Shown here: positions 14,479 to 22,454 of the stretch, one piece after another
How the letters are laid out: the number at the start of each line of letters is the position of its first letter
Numbering within the stretch: the first letter of the stretch is position 1
Origin: a bacterium UBP2_UBA2255
Lineage (GTDB): Bacteria > Edwardsbacteria > AC1 > EtOH8
Direction of reading: 5' to 3'
Assembly: GCA_002347565.1 (NCBI GenBank)
Contig: DDXR01000054.1
Span: forward strand, 1-30,718
DNA length: 30,718 nt
Program-made: the position numbers and the translations under genes
Notes under the pieces: model-generated
What the model saw: only the letters and a program-made list of their open reading frames with translations
What the model was told of the DNA's origin: nothing
Databases searched by the model: none

Positions 14479-16416
14479 ATGATCTGGTGGCTGCTGGTAT
14501 TCGTCTTCGTCTTCTTCATCCTGCCGTCGCTGCGCATCATCGGGCCGACCGAGGTCGGGCTGGTGGTCAAGCGCTTCGGGCTGCGGAAGCTCTCCAAGGA
14601 CAACCCCATCGCCTTCAACAAGGAGGCCGGCTACCAGGACGATCTGCTGATGCCGGGCTGGCGCTGGAAGTTCTGGGTGGTGTACCGGGTGGAGAAGTTC
14701 CCCTGGGTGCAGGTGCCGGCCGGCGAGATCGGCGTGGTGATCGCCCAGGTGGGCCAGCCGCTGCCGATCGGCGCCAAATCGGCCGTCTTCAAGAAGGAGT
14801 TCGGCGACTTCTCCGACCTGCGCAGCTTCGTGGCCCAGGGCGGACAGAAGGGCGTGCAGCGGCCGGTGCTGTCGCCCGGCACCCTGGCGCCGATCCATCC
14901 GGTCGGGTTCCTGGTGATCACCCGCAACAAGGTCTACGGCCTGCCGGTGTCGCCCGAGCTGAAGCAGAAGGGCAACAAGGGCATCCTGACGCCCGAGGCC
15001 TTCGGCCTGGCCGCCAACCAGCTGGAGCTGGTGCGGATCGAGCCGCGCTCCAACCCCAAGACCGGCGACCTGGTGGACACCGTCGGCATCGTCACCGTCT
15101 ACGAGGGCAGCCCGCTGCCGTCGGGCGACATCGCCAGCCGGCTGGGCGGCTTCGCCGACATCGAAAAGCTGGAGGCCGGCGCCCCGACGGACGACGACTC
15201 CCAGCTGATCGAGACCATCATGGGCAGCAAGAACAGCCTGCACAACAATTACCAGGACTTCCAGGCCTTCCTGGACAGCGGCGGCAAGATCGGGCTGCAG
15301 CACGACCCGCTGCTGTACGGCGCCTACACCCTCAACCCGTTCCTGGTGAGCGTCGAGATCACACCGATGCTGGTGGTGCAGCAGGGCGAGGTGGCGGTGG
15401 TCAAGTCCTACGTCGGGCTGGCCACCGAGGACACCTCGGGCGAGGAGTTCAAGTTCGGGATGCTGGTGCGGCCCGGCCACCGCGGCATCTGGCGGGAGAG
15501 CCTGCGCACCGGCAAGTACCCGATCAATCCCCACTGCTACCAGGCCGAGCTGGTGCCGACCGCCATCCTGACCCTGAACTGGGCCGAGGCGGCGTCCAAG
15601 GCCCACAACCTGGACAGCCAGCTGGAGCAGATCATCGCCAAGAGCCGCGAGGGCTTCGTCTTCAAGATCGACCTCCAGGTGCAGATCCACGTGGCCGACA
15701 CCAAGGCTCCCAAGGTGATCTCGATGGTGGGCACCATGCTCAACCTGGTCAACGAGGTGCTGCAGGCCGCGGTCGGCAACCACTTCCGCGACAAGCTGCA
15801 GAGCATGCCGGCCATCCGCTTCATCGAGACCCGGCAGCAGGTGCAGGAGGAGGCCTTCGCCCACGTCAGCAAGCACCTCGACCAGTACCAGGTGGAGACC
15901 AAGGGCGTCTACATCCAGGACGTGGTGCTGCCGGTGGACTTGGTGAAGGTGCTGACCGAGCGCGAGATCGCCAACCAGGAGATCGAGACCTTCAAGAAGC
16001 AGAAGGAGGCCCAGGACCAGCGGGTGATGACCGAGCACTCCAAGGGCACGGCCGACATGCAGGCCCAGCTGGCCACCTCCAAGGTCGGGGTCGACATCAA
16101 GACCAACAACGCCAACGCCCGCAAGGCCGAGGCGGCGGGCGAGGCCGCCTACATCCGCGAGACCGGCGCGGCCAAGGGCGCCGAGGTCGAGGCGGTGGGC
16201 ATGGCCCGGGCCAAGGCCTACGAGGCGCAGGTCAAGGCGCTGGGCCAGACCCAGACCGCGGTGGTCAACGCCGTCACCGCGCTGGCCGACAAGGGCGCCA
16301 AGGTGATGCCGGAGATCCTGGTGGCCGGCGGCGGGTCGATGGACGGGGTGGCGGCGGGCCTGATGAAGTTCCTGGGGGTGAAGTCCGAGGACATCCTGAC
16401 CAAGCCGGGGAAGTGA
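14479..16416 (+). CDS. SPFH/flotillin-like membrane protein
   Basis: This 645-residue protein has one N-terminal membrane anchor (WWLLVFVFVFFILPSL, residues 3-18). The SPFH signature follows at once: IGPTEVGLVVKRFG, then PAGEIGVVIAQVG. A large SPFH/band-7 region continues to about residue 480. Residues 480-600 are a charged, Ala/Lys/Glu-rich coiled coil (IANQEIETFKKQKEAQDQ and later EAAGEAAYIRETGAAKGAE). The C-terminus is Gly-rich (VAGGGSMDGVAAGLM), as in flotillins. Such proteins oligomerise into rings or scaffolds on the inner membrane and organise membrane domains or proteases. It is longer than typical flotillins because of inserted segments around residues 100-330. No NfeD-type partner is adjacent; a LolA-like exported protein follows after 68 nt. 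Confidence 0.87.
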   Translation: MIWWLLVFVFVFFILPSLRIIGPTEVGLVVKRFGLRKLSKDNPIAFNKEAGYQDDLLMPGWRWKFWVVYRVEKFPWVQVPAGEIGVVIAQVGQPLPIGAKSAVFKKEFGDFSDLRSFVAQGGQKGVQRPVLSPGTLAPIHPVGFLVITRNKVYGLPVSPELKQKGNKGILTPEAFGLAANQLELVRIEPRSNPKTGDLVDTVGIVTVYEGSPLPSGDIASRLGGFADIEKLEAGAPTDDDSQLIETIMGSKNSLHNNYQDFQAFLDSGGKIGLQHDPLLYGAYTLNPFLVSVEITPMLVVQQGEVAVVKSYVGLATEDTSGEEFKFGMLVRPGHRGIWRESLRTGKYPINPHCYQAELVPTAILTLNWAEAASKAHNLDSQLEQIIAKSREGFVFKIDLQVQIHVADTKAPKVISMVGTMLNLVNEVLQAAVGNHFRDKLQSMPAIRFIETRQQVQEEAFAHVSKHLDQYQVETKGVYIQDVVLPVDLVKVLTEREIANQEIETFKKQKEAQDQRVMTEHSKGTADMQAQLATSKVGVDIKTNNANARKAEAAGEAAYIRETGAAKGAEVEAVGMARAKAYEAQVKALGQTQTAVVNAVTALADKGAKVMPEILVAGGGSMDGVAAGLMKFLGVKSEDILTKPGK

Positions 16417-16484
16417 TCGGAAATCCCCGCGGGCGCTTGACGCCCACCACTATCCACCATGAAGAGGATAAAAAGGAAAGCGAC

Positions 16485-17291
16485 ATGAAGAAGACGACCC
16501 TGATCCTGGCCGCCGTGGCGGCGGCCGCGTCCCTGCTGGCGGCCGAGGACATCGCCGGCATCCGCGCCCAGCTGCAGGCCAAGTACGCCAAGTTCGACAA
16601 GCTGGTCCGCGACCTGAAGATGGACATGGACGTAAGCACGGCGGTGTCCGAGGAGAAGGGCAAGAAGGGCGCCAGGGACGGCGGGGAGTCGATGACCTCG
16701 GTCAACACCATGTACTACAAGGAGCCCAAGTTCCGGATGGACTCCAAGATGAGCATGGGGAAGGGCGAGATGACCACCACGGTGATCTTCGACGGAACCG
16801 ATATGTGGCTGATCAGCATGATGGGCTCCCACAAGCTGGCCGCCAAGGACCAGGCCAAGTACGCCAAGGACCGCAGCTGGAAGTGGTGGACCTACCTGAC
16901 GGAGGGCGGCAGCGTCACCGGCAGCGAGGAAGTGGGCGGCCGCGACTGCTGGGTGATCGAGTTCGCCCAGCCCAAGGAGAAGGACGCCGCCCGGCCGCCA
17001 TTCTCGAAACTATGGCTGGACAAGGAGAAGCTGGTGCAGGTCAAGGCGGAATTCCCGATCGACAAGGGCAAGACCGGGATGGCGCTGTACTCCGACGTCC
17101 GCCCGGCCATCGGCAAGATGGAGCTGCCGCACAAGACCGAGATGTACGCCGACGGCAAGCTGGCGATGACGTCCGTCATCAGGTCGATCGAGTACAACAA
17201 GGGCGTCGCCGACGACCTGTTCGACGCCAAGAAGGCCAAGGGCCAGGGCCAGGGCTTCGGCGACCTGCTCAAGGGGATGGGCGGGCAGTAG
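16485..17291 (+). CDS. exported LolA-like / outer-membrane lipoprotein-sorting-like protein
   Basis: This 268-residue protein has a classic signal peptide, MKKTTLILAAVAAAASLLA, cleaved before AEDI. A helix IRAQLQAKYAKFDKLVRDL is followed by a curved beta-sheet pattern: TSVNTMYYKEPKFRMDSKM, TTTVIFDGTDMWLI, GRDCWVIEFAQP, KLWLDKEKLVQVKAEFP. This is the order seen in LolA/LolB-like and MucB/RseB N-terminal half-barrels, which bind lipid or acyl chains in the periplasm. It is therefore a periplasmic lipid-carrier-like protein, not necessarily LolA itself. AAGGA precedes ATG 16485. It lies behind the SPFH gene and before a bidirectional terminator, so the pair probably forms an envelope-related operon. 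Confidence 0.72.
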   Translation: MKKTTLILAAVAAAASLLAAEDIAGIRAQLQAKYAKFDKLVRDLKMDMDVSTAVSEEKGKKGARDGGESMTSVNTMYYKEPKFRMDSKMSMGKGEMTTTVIFDGTDMWLISMMGSHKLAAKDQAKYAKDRSWKWWTYLTEGGSVTGSEEVGGRDCWVIEFAQPKEKDAARPPFSKLWLDKEKLVQVKAEFPIDKGKTGMALYSDVRPAIGKMELPHKTEMYADGKLAMTSVIRSIEYNKGVADDLFDAKKAKGQGQGFGDLLKGMGGQ

Positions 17292-17315
17292 TCATCTGGC
17301 TTCGATCAACGAGGA

Positions 17316-17343
17316 AAACGCCCGATCCGACGACCGGGCGTTT
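17316..17343. terminator. bidirectional terminator between convergent genes
   Basis: The 9-bp arms AAACGCCCG and CGGGCGTTT flank a 10-base loop, with A-runs and T-runs on the two sides. It lies between the stop of the LolA-like gene (+) and the stop of the LysM gene (-), so it can serve both. Confidence 0.8.
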
Positions 17344-17364
17344 CACATTGCGTGCGCCACCGGC

Positions 17365-17853
17365 TCAGGAGCCGCGCTTGTAGCCGCCGCCCTGGCTGAC
17401 GACCCAGCGCGCGATGACGTACGCCAGCAGCGCGCTGACGATGGTCTGGACCACGAAAAGCACAAAGAACTTCGTCTTGGTGCTCATCCGGCCGGGCCGC
17501 CGGGGGGCGGGCGCCGGCGCGGCCGCCGGCAGCGAGTCGAGAACGTACTCCGGCATGATGGTGTCCATCGCCGGCGCCGGGGCGACGACTGGTTCGGCCG
17601 CTGGCGCGGGTTGCGGCGCCGGCTTGGCCGCCGGTTTGGCCGGGGTTTTGGACGGGATCTTCAGCTTCTGCCCGGCCTTGATCACGGCGGTGCGGGAGAG
17701 CCCGTTGGCCGCCAGGATGTCGGCGATCGGGACGTGGTAGCGCCGGGAAATTGCGGAGATGGTCTCGCCCCGCTTGACCACGTGGACGGTGCCGGCGGCC
17801 AGGGCCGCCGCGGCCAGCGCCAGCAGGGAGAAGATGATGAGCGACCGTTTCAT
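17365..17853 (-). CDS. LysM-domain membrane protein
   Basis: This 162-residue protein starts at ATG 17853 with a hydrophobic signal or anchor (residues 4-20). A single LysM domain (23-68) contains HVVKRGETISAISRRYHVP and GQKLKIP; it binds peptidoglycan or chitin-like glycans. A Pro/Ala-rich linker (69-120) follows, then a C-terminal transmembrane helix at 129-152 (FFVLFVVQTIVSALLAYVIA) with a short basic tail. The helix suggests tethering to the inner membrane with LysM in the periplasm. It lies 44 nt downstream of the TPR gene in the same direction. The frame extends 16 codons further upstream, but those residues are not signal-like and AAAGG precedes ATG 17853. Confidence 0.82.
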   Translation of the reverse strand: MKRSLIIFSLLALAAAALAAGTVHVVKRGETISAISRRYHVPIADILAANGLSRTAVIKAGQKLKIPSKTPAKPAAKPAPQPAPAAEPVVAPAPAMDTIMPEYVLDSLPAAAPAPAPRRPGRMSTKTKFFVLFVVQTIVSALLAYVIARWVVSQGGGYKRGS

Positions 17854-17897
17854 GGGTGCGTGCCTTTCGTCTGGTATGCGATGCGCGCCGGGCGCGG

Positions 17898-19304
17898 TCA
17901 ACGGGCGGCCGGCTGGGCGGCATTGAGGGCGAACACCTCGCGCACGCAGGGGTGCGACAGCACGGCCGTGCGGTCGCGCTCGTCGAGGTCCCGGACGAAC
18001 CCGTCGACGGTCGCCACCGCCCGCTGCAGCACGGCGGCCGCCCGGCCGTGCTCACCGGCGTCGACCAGCAGCCGCGCCAGCAGCCCGCCGGCTTGGATCT
18101 CCAGTTCGGGGATGGAGTACGGCTCCTCGTCGTTGACCACGATCGGGCGGGAGAGGAGCTCCTCCATCAGCTCCCGGGCCCGCCGGCGGTCCCCGCCCGC
18201 GACGGCGTACAGCCGGGCGAGGACGATCGCGTGCCGCGGCGACAGCGGCTGGTCCAGCTCGTTGGCCAGGGTCTGGGCCGATTCCAGCTGGGCCGCCGCC
18301 TCGCCCTCGTCGCCCATGGCCAGGAACAGCCCGGCCAGGTCGAGCAACAGGCTGTACTCCTGCTCACGGCTCTTGATGCGGCGGGTGATGTCCAGCCCCT
18401 GCAGGAAGTGGTCGCGGGCACCGGCGAAGTCGCCGCGCGCCTGCAGGATCCGGCCGGTGCCGGCATGGGAAAAGATCAGGCCCAGCTGGTTGCCGACGGC
18501 CTGCGACAGCCCGAACGCCTGCCGGTACTGGTCGAGGGCGGCCTCGAGGTCGCCCAGGCTGAAGCGGATCTCGCCCAGGTTCTTGGCCGACACCGCCTGC
18601 CGGAACTGGTCGCCGCAGCGGCACGCCAGGTCCAGCGCCTGCAGCTGGAGCCCCAGCGCCGGGCGCATCCGGCCCTGGGCCTGGAGCACGCTGCTCATCT
18701 TGTTGTACAGCGACGCCAGTTTCACCGGGTCGCCGTGCGCCAGGCGGAGCTGCCGCTCGCTTTCCAGGTGGGCCAGGGCGGCCTCGAACGCGCCGTCGGC
18801 GGCCTCGATCAGCGCCATCAGGTGCAGCAGTTCGGCCCGGGCCTCCTCGATCCTGCGCCCGCTCTTGAGCGGCATGCTGCGGACCACCAGCTGGGCGCCC
18901 TCGCAGTAGTTGCGCGCCTTCTCCTGGTAGCCCTGGCGGTACGACATCCAAGCCAGGTCGTGGTAGACGTGGAACAGCTCGAGGGAATCGGGATGGTTGC
19001 CCAGCTTGACCATGGCCTCGCCCAGGAAATAGTAGGCCTTGTCGTACTCGCTCTGGCGCAGGTGGATCCAGCCCCGCCGCTGCAGGATCTGGGCCCGCTC
19101 GAAGTCGCTCTGGGTGAGCGGCTGGAGACGGGACAGCACGGCCAGGGCCTCAGTGTAGTGGCCCTTGTCGGCCAGGGCGCCGCACAGCGCGATGCCCGGT
19201 CCGAACTTGTCGCGGTCCGGGACCGACGCGAAATCGTCCAGCGAGCTTCGCAGTTCGGGCGGCAGCGGCGCCGGCTCGGATTGCGGGCGGGTCCTGTCCT
19301 TCAT
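17898..19304 (-). CDS. TPR-repeat protein
   Basis: This 468-residue all-helical protein is built of about eight tetratricopeptide-like repeats. Examples are HYTEALAVLSRLQPLTQSD, DKAYYFLGEAMVKLG, YQEKARNYCEGAQLV, and LGDLEAALDQYRQAFGLSQ followed by GDFAGARDHFLQGLDITRR. No signal peptide or membrane span is seen, so it is probably a cytosolic scaffold. Similar TPR arrays occur in MalT- and AfsR-like regulators and Rap-type regulators, but no DNA-binding or kinase domain is attached. ATG 19304 is chosen because the longer frame would run back through the tRNA gene. Its GGAGG ribosome site falls inside the terminator hairpin of the tRNA, about 10 bases before the start. Confidence 0.85.
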   Translation of the reverse strand: MKDRTRPQSEPAPLPPELRSSLDDFASVPDRDKFGPGIALCGALADKGHYTEALAVLSRLQPLTQSDFERAQILQRRGWIHLRQSEYDKAYYFLGEAMVKLGNHPDSLELFHVYHDLAWMSYRQGYQEKARNYCEGAQLVVRSMPLKSGRRIEEARAELLHLMALIEAADGAFEAALAHLESERQLRLAHGDPVKLASLYNKMSSVLQAQGRMRPALGLQLQALDLACRCGDQFRQAVSAKNLGEIRFSLGDLEAALDQYRQAFGLSQAVGNQLGLIFSHAGTGRILQARGDFAGARDHFLQGLDITRRIKSREQEYSLLLDLAGLFLAMGDEGEAAAQLESAQTLANELDQPLSPRHAIVLARLYAVAGGDRRRARELMEELLSRPIVVNDEEPYSIPELEIQAGGLLARLLVDAGEHGRAAAVLQRAVATVDGFVRDLDERDRTAVLSHPCVREVFALNAAQPAAR

Positions 19305-19308
19305 TGAG

Positions 19309-19329
19309 AAAAAGCCTCCGGGCGGAGGC
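19309..19329 (-). terminator. intrinsic terminator of tRNA-His
   Basis: On the minus strand, GCCTCCG and CGGAGGC pair around a CC loop and are followed by TTTTT. It lies 14 bases after the tRNA 3' end and overlaps the ribosome site of the downstream TPR gene. Confidence 0.85.
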
Positions 19330-19343
19330 CGATGCATGGGCGT

Positions 19344-19421
19344 TGGGGTGGATAACGGGACTCGAACCCGCAACCTCCGGAGCCACAGTCCAGCGCTCTG
19401 ACCAATTGAGCTATATCCACC
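19344..19421 (-). tRNA. tRNA-His (anticodon GTG), CCA encoded
   Basis: The minus strand folds into a complete cloverleaf. The acceptor stem has eight pairs, GGTGGATA with TATCCACC, including the extra G(-1):C73 pair diagnostic of tRNA-His. The other parts are a GCTC/GAGC D-stem, a CTGGA/TCCGG anticodon stem with loop CTGTGGC (anticodon GTG), a five-base variable loop, and a GCGGG/CCCGT T-stem with loop TTCGAGT. CCA follows directly in the DNA (19344-19346). Confidence 0.97.
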
Positions 19422-19431
19422 ATATGGTGCG

Positions 19432-19460
19432 ATTTTACCATTTGACGGTTTGTTTGTCAA
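19432..19460 (-). promoter_or_regulatory. sigma70-type promoter of tRNA-His
   Basis: On the minus strand a perfect TTGACA (19455-19460) and TAAAAT (19432-19437) are spaced by exactly 17 bases. The tRNA begins 10 bases after the -10 box. It is the best promoter match in the window and shows that the host uses ordinary sigma70-like signals. Confidence 0.8.
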
Positions 19461-19820
19461 TCCATTTTGCGGCCGCGGAAATCGTCACCGGTCGGCGCTA
19501 TCATTGCCCCGACTGAGCGATCAACCGGCAACGGGGGCGGCGGCCATGGCGCGCAAGATCTGTTTCATCCTGTTCCTCTACTATGCGGCCGGCACCTGCG
19601 CCGTGCAGGGCACCAGGGCGACCGCTGGCGAGGCGGCCCGCCGGGCCGCCCCGCCAGCGGTCCGGCGGGCCCGGGTGGTCGTCTGCACTGCGGCCGTCGA
19701 GTCCTGGCGGGCAGCGGAGAAGAAAACGGTCACCCCTCCGCGATACACTGTCAACCAGCCCGAGAGCCGGGCAGAACAACACAACAGACACAACTGTAGT
19801 TACACGAGGAGCGTGCGAAC
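19461..19820. other. intergenic stretch without a convincing gene
   Basis: About 360 bases separate the divergent tRNA-His promoter and the four-helix-bundle gene. A rightward frame from ATG 19546 to 19848 starts with a signal-like MARKICFILFLYYAAG. The rest is low-complexity Arg/Ala and it overlaps the next gene, so I do not call it. A GGCGGCCC-GCC-GGGCCGCC hairpin lies near 19632-19650. I see no clear promoter for the next gene, only a GAGGAG ribosome site. Confidence 0.5.
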
Positions 19821-20222
19821 ATGGAAGAAACCAAGAACAAGATCATGAGCTTTACCGACCTGATCGTCTGGCAGAAGGCGGTGGAGCTCTTCACGATGGT
19901 CACCGAGGACATCGAGAATTTCCCGGACCGGCGGGTGTCGCTGTCCCTGGCCAACCAGGTGGTACGCAGCGCCGGCGCCATCGGCGCCAACATCGCCGAG
20001 GGCCACGGCAAGGGCGGATCGGGCGGGTTCCGCTACCGGCTGAACGCGGCCCGCGGCTATGCCTGCGCCACCCAGGATTGGTACCACAAGATGGCCCGCC
20101 TCAACTACCTGCCGGAACCGGTGGTCAGGGCGCGGCTGGACCTGCTGGGGGAGATCGTGCGGATGCTGAACTCCCTGATTTCCAAGCTGGTCGCCCGCGA
20201 GAAGGACCGGGAACAGAAGTAA
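19821..20222 (+). CDS. four-helix-bundle protein (23S-rRNA-IVP / Avd-like)
   Basis: This 133-residue protein has the PF05635-type pattern: FTDLIVWQKAVELFTMV, FPDRRVSLSLANQVVRSAGAI, then GANIAEGHGKGG, and a last helix VVRARLDLLGEIVRMLNSLI. These proteins form pentameric four-helix bundles with a basic, nucleic-acid-binding surface. Relatives are encoded in intervening sequences of some 23S rRNA genes and as Avd proteins beside diversity-generating retroelements. Neither an rRNA gene nor a reverse transcriptase is in this window, so it is a free-standing member of unknown role. GAGGAG about 10 bases before ATG 19821 supports the start. A strong terminator follows, so it is probably a single-gene unit. 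Confidence 0.88.
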   Translation: MEETKNKIMSFTDLIVWQKAVELFTMVTEDIENFPDRRVSLSLANQVVRSAGAIGANIAEGHGKGGSGGFRYRLNAARGYACATQDWYHKMARLNYLPEPVVRARLDLLGEIVRMLNSLISKLVAREKDREQK

Positions 20223-20264
20223 GACGCGCCCGCAGGCTCTCGGGCGCGGGGACAGTCCCCGGAA

Positions 20265-20292
20265 GGGAGGCCGCAGCGGCGGCCTCCCTTTT
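20265..20292 (+). terminator. intrinsic terminator after the four-helix-bundle gene
   Basis: Perfect 10-bp arms GGGAGGCCGC and GCGGCCTCCC flank an AGCG loop and are followed by TTTT. A second hairpin, CGCGCCCG/CGGGCGCG (20225-20248), begins three bases after the stop codon. Confidence 0.85.
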
Positions 20293-20322
20293 CACGCGGG
20301 CGGGGCCGCCCCATGTTTTTCA

Positions 20323-20352
20323 TTGACTTTGCCAGGGGTTCGGTCGTATCAT
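20323..20352 (+). promoter_or_regulatory. predicted promoter of the WYL pair
   Basis: TTGACT (20323-20328) and TATCAT (20347-20352) are spaced by 18 bases, 30 bases after the preceding terminator. Transcription would start near 20359, giving a leader of about 67 nt. That is long enough to hold the start signals, although no strong ribosome site is seen before ATG 20426. Confidence 0.5.
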
Positions 20353-20425
20353 TGCACCCGGACAGCCCGCAGCGGCGGCGATTCCGCCCGGACGGGCCCA
20401 ACCTTCGAACAGAACACAGCGACCG

Positions 20426-21478
20426 ATGGCACAATCGAAAACGACCAGGCTGCTCGACCTGATCGCCCTGTTGCTGGCCCGCACCGTGCCGGTGACCAAG
20501 GAAAGGATCCGGACCGGCATACCGGGGTACGGCGAGCTGGAGGGCGAATCGTTCGACCGCGTATTCGAGCGCGACAAGAACGAGTTGCGGACCCTGGGCA
20601 TCCCGCTCAAGGCCTACGCCATCGCCGACCGGGCCGAGGTCTCCGACCCCCGGGCCGCGGCCAGGCTGGGCAAGGAGTGCGGCTACCTGATCGACCGGGC
20701 GGAGTACTTCCTGCCCCAGCTCGATTTCTCGGTCGAGGAATGGGCCGCCATCTCGCTGGCCGGCCCGGCCGCCGCCCGCCTCAAGGACAAGGATCTGTCC
20801 GCCGCCCTGCACAGCCTGATGCAGAAGGTGCTGTGCCAGCGGCCGGCCGGGGCCGCCGCCCGGCCCGAGGTCGGGCTAGCCCCCGGACAGCGCGCCGATA
20901 CCGCGGCCGAGTCGGCCAACCTGGCCAAGTTGCAGGAGGCGGTTCGGGACAACATTCGCTGCGAATTCACGTATTACACCATCAAACGGGACACGGCGGC
21001 CAAGCGGCAGGCCGATCCCTACGTCCTGGTCTACAACGGCGGCATCTGGTACCTGATCGGGCACTGCCACCTGCGCGGCGATGACCGCATGTTCAAGGTC
21101 TCCCGCATCAGCGGTCTGAAGCTGCTGCGGTCGGCCCCGCGCTTCACCATCCCCGGCGGATTCGACAAGAAGCAATTCCTGGGCCGCAAGGCATGGCAGT
21201 TCGCGGCCGGCCCGCCCCAGGAGGTCGTGCTGGAGGTGCCGCCCGAACACCGCTGGCTGGTCAAACACGAACTGCAGGACAGCGCGGTTTGGGACGACAA
21301 GAAGGGCATCGCCAGGATCATGGTGAGGAATCCCGATCCGTTCGTCCGTTGGGCCTGCGCCAACTGGGATCGGGCGCGGATCAATGCTCCCCGGGAGCTG
21401 GCGCGGCTGGTAGAGCAGCGGGTGGAGCGGACGCGCGCCCGCTACGCGCCGGCGGCGGGGACGGTGCGCCATGGCTAA
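20426..21478 (+). CDS. WYL-domain regulator, first of pair (PafB-like)
   Basis: This 350-residue protein has a winged-helix-like N-terminus (residues 4-60: KTTRLLDLIALLLARTVPVTKERIR) and a middle helical region. The WYL domain is at about 165-235, with the name-giving WYL tripeptide at 208-210 in GGIWYLIGHC and the conserved RMFKVSRI (221-228). A WCX-like C-terminal extension follows (EVVLEVPPE, then FVRWACANWD). WYL domains bind ligands or nucleic acids; in mycobacteria the PafB-PafC pair activates DNA-damage genes independently of LexA. The gene overlaps the second WYL gene by 8 bases, as pafBC genes do. No proteasome or Pup-ligase genes are near, so the parallel is architectural only. Confidence 0.82.
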   Translation: MAQSKTTRLLDLIALLLARTVPVTKERIRTGIPGYGELEGESFDRVFERDKNELRTLGIPLKAYAIADRAEVSDPRAAARLGKECGYLIDRAEYFLPQLDFSVEEWAAISLAGPAAARLKDKDLSAALHSLMQKVLCQRPAGAAARPEVGLAPGQRADTAAESANLAKLQEAVRDNIRCEFTYYTIKRDTAAKRQADPYVLVYNGGIWYLIGHCHLRGDDRMFKVSRISGLKLLRSAPRFTIPGGFDKKQFLGRKAWQFAAGPPQEVVLEVPPEHRWLVKHELQDSAVWDDKKGIARIMVRNPDPFVRWACANWDRARINAPRELARLVEQRVERTRARYAPAAGTVRHG

Positions 21479-22433
21479 GAGCGAGCGCGAGATCCAGCGC
21501 CTGCTGACGCTGCTGGCGTTCCTCAACCGGCAGCAGGGCCGCCCGGTCGATCAGGTCGCGGCCGAACTGGGAACGTCCACCAAGCAGCTGCTGCAGGACC
21601 TCGACCAGCTGTGCCTGTACGGCGTGCCGCCGTTCGGGCCGGACGACTACTTCCTGGCCACGGTGGACGAGGACAACCGGCTGGAGATGGCCTTCACCGA
21701 GCAGTTCAAGGCGCCGCTCCATCTGACGCCGCAGGAAGCCGTGGCGCTGCGGCTGGCGCTGCTGCCGCTGACGGGTGAGGCGGGCGGTTCCTACGGGCAG
21801 CTGATCGCCGGCATCCTGAGGAAGATCGACCGGGCGCTGCTGCCGCAGGACCGCCAGGCGGTCGACCAGCTGGACGAGGGCCTGGCGATCGCGCCAGCCG
21901 AGCGGGACACCGTCCCCCTGATGGAAACCCTGCGCCGGGCGCGCCGGGACCAGCGACGCGTGGAGATCACCTACTACAGCGGTTCGTCGGGCGAGGTCGG
22001 CCGGCGGCGCATCGACCCCTACGGCTTCGTGCTGTTCGGCGGGTCGTGGTACGCGGTGGCCTTCTGCCACAAGCAGGAGGCGATCCGCACCTTCCGCATC
22101 AGCCGGATCAAGGAAGCGTCGATTTCGACCGACGGGTACGGCATCCCGGACGATTTCGACATCGCCCAGTATGCCGGCGGCCATATCTTCAGGCCGACCG
22201 GCCGCGAGCAGGACGTCGAGTTGTGGTTCTCGCCCGCGGTGGCGCGCTGGATACTGGAGCGCAGCGCGCTGGCGAAGCGCAACAGGGACGGATCGGCGAC
22301 CATGGTGCTGAAGGCCAGCAATTTCGCATGGATCGCGCGCTGGATCCTGTACTATGGTCCCGAGGCCGAGATCGTCCGCCCGGCCGGGGCCCAGCAGGAA
22401 TTGCTGAAAATACTCGATTCGCCGTCACCATAG
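21471..22433 (+). CDS. WYL-domain regulator, second of pair (PafC-like)
   Basis: This 320-residue protein parallels the preceding one. The N-terminal HTH-like segment EIQRLLTLLAFLNRQQGRPV (7-26) is followed by DQVAAELGTSTKQLLQDLD, a recognisable winged-helix. The linker is PLHLTPQEAVALRLALL. The WYL domain is at about 150-225 with GGSWYAVAFCH (190-200; WYA in place of WYL), and RTFRISRI (206-213). The WCX-like tail contains DVELWFSPAVARWIL. Start ATG 21471 lies inside the previous gene, so translation is coupled and the two proteins probably act as a heterodimer. A double hairpin follows the stop. Confidence 0.82.
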   Translation: MAKSEREIQRLLTLLAFLNRQQGRPVDQVAAELGTSTKQLLQDLDQLCLYGVPPFGPDDYFLATVDEDNRLEMAFTEQFKAPLHLTPQEAVALRLALLPLTGEAGGSYGQLIAGILRKIDRALLPQDRQAVDQLDEGLAIAPAERDTVPLMETLRRARRDQRRVEITYYSGSSGEVGRRRIDPYGFVLFGGSWYAVAFCHKQEAIRTFRISRIKEASISTDGYGIPDDFDIAQYAGGHIFRPTGREQDVELWFSPAVARWILERSALAKRNRDGSATMVLKASNFAWIARWILYYGPEAEIVRPAGAQQELLKILDSPSP

Positions 22434-22454
22434 ACCAGGATGGGGCCAATCCTG

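Noticed and set aside
16431..16445. GGGCG-CTTGA-CGCCC hairpin between the SPFH and LolA-like genes
   Set aside because: The stem has only five pairs and no T-run follows; too weak to call a terminator or attenuator.
19546..19848. Small exported protein frame starting MARKICFILFLYY
   Set aside because: Only the first 20 residues look signal-like. The rest is low-complexity and the frame overlaps the four-helix-bundle start; support is too weak.
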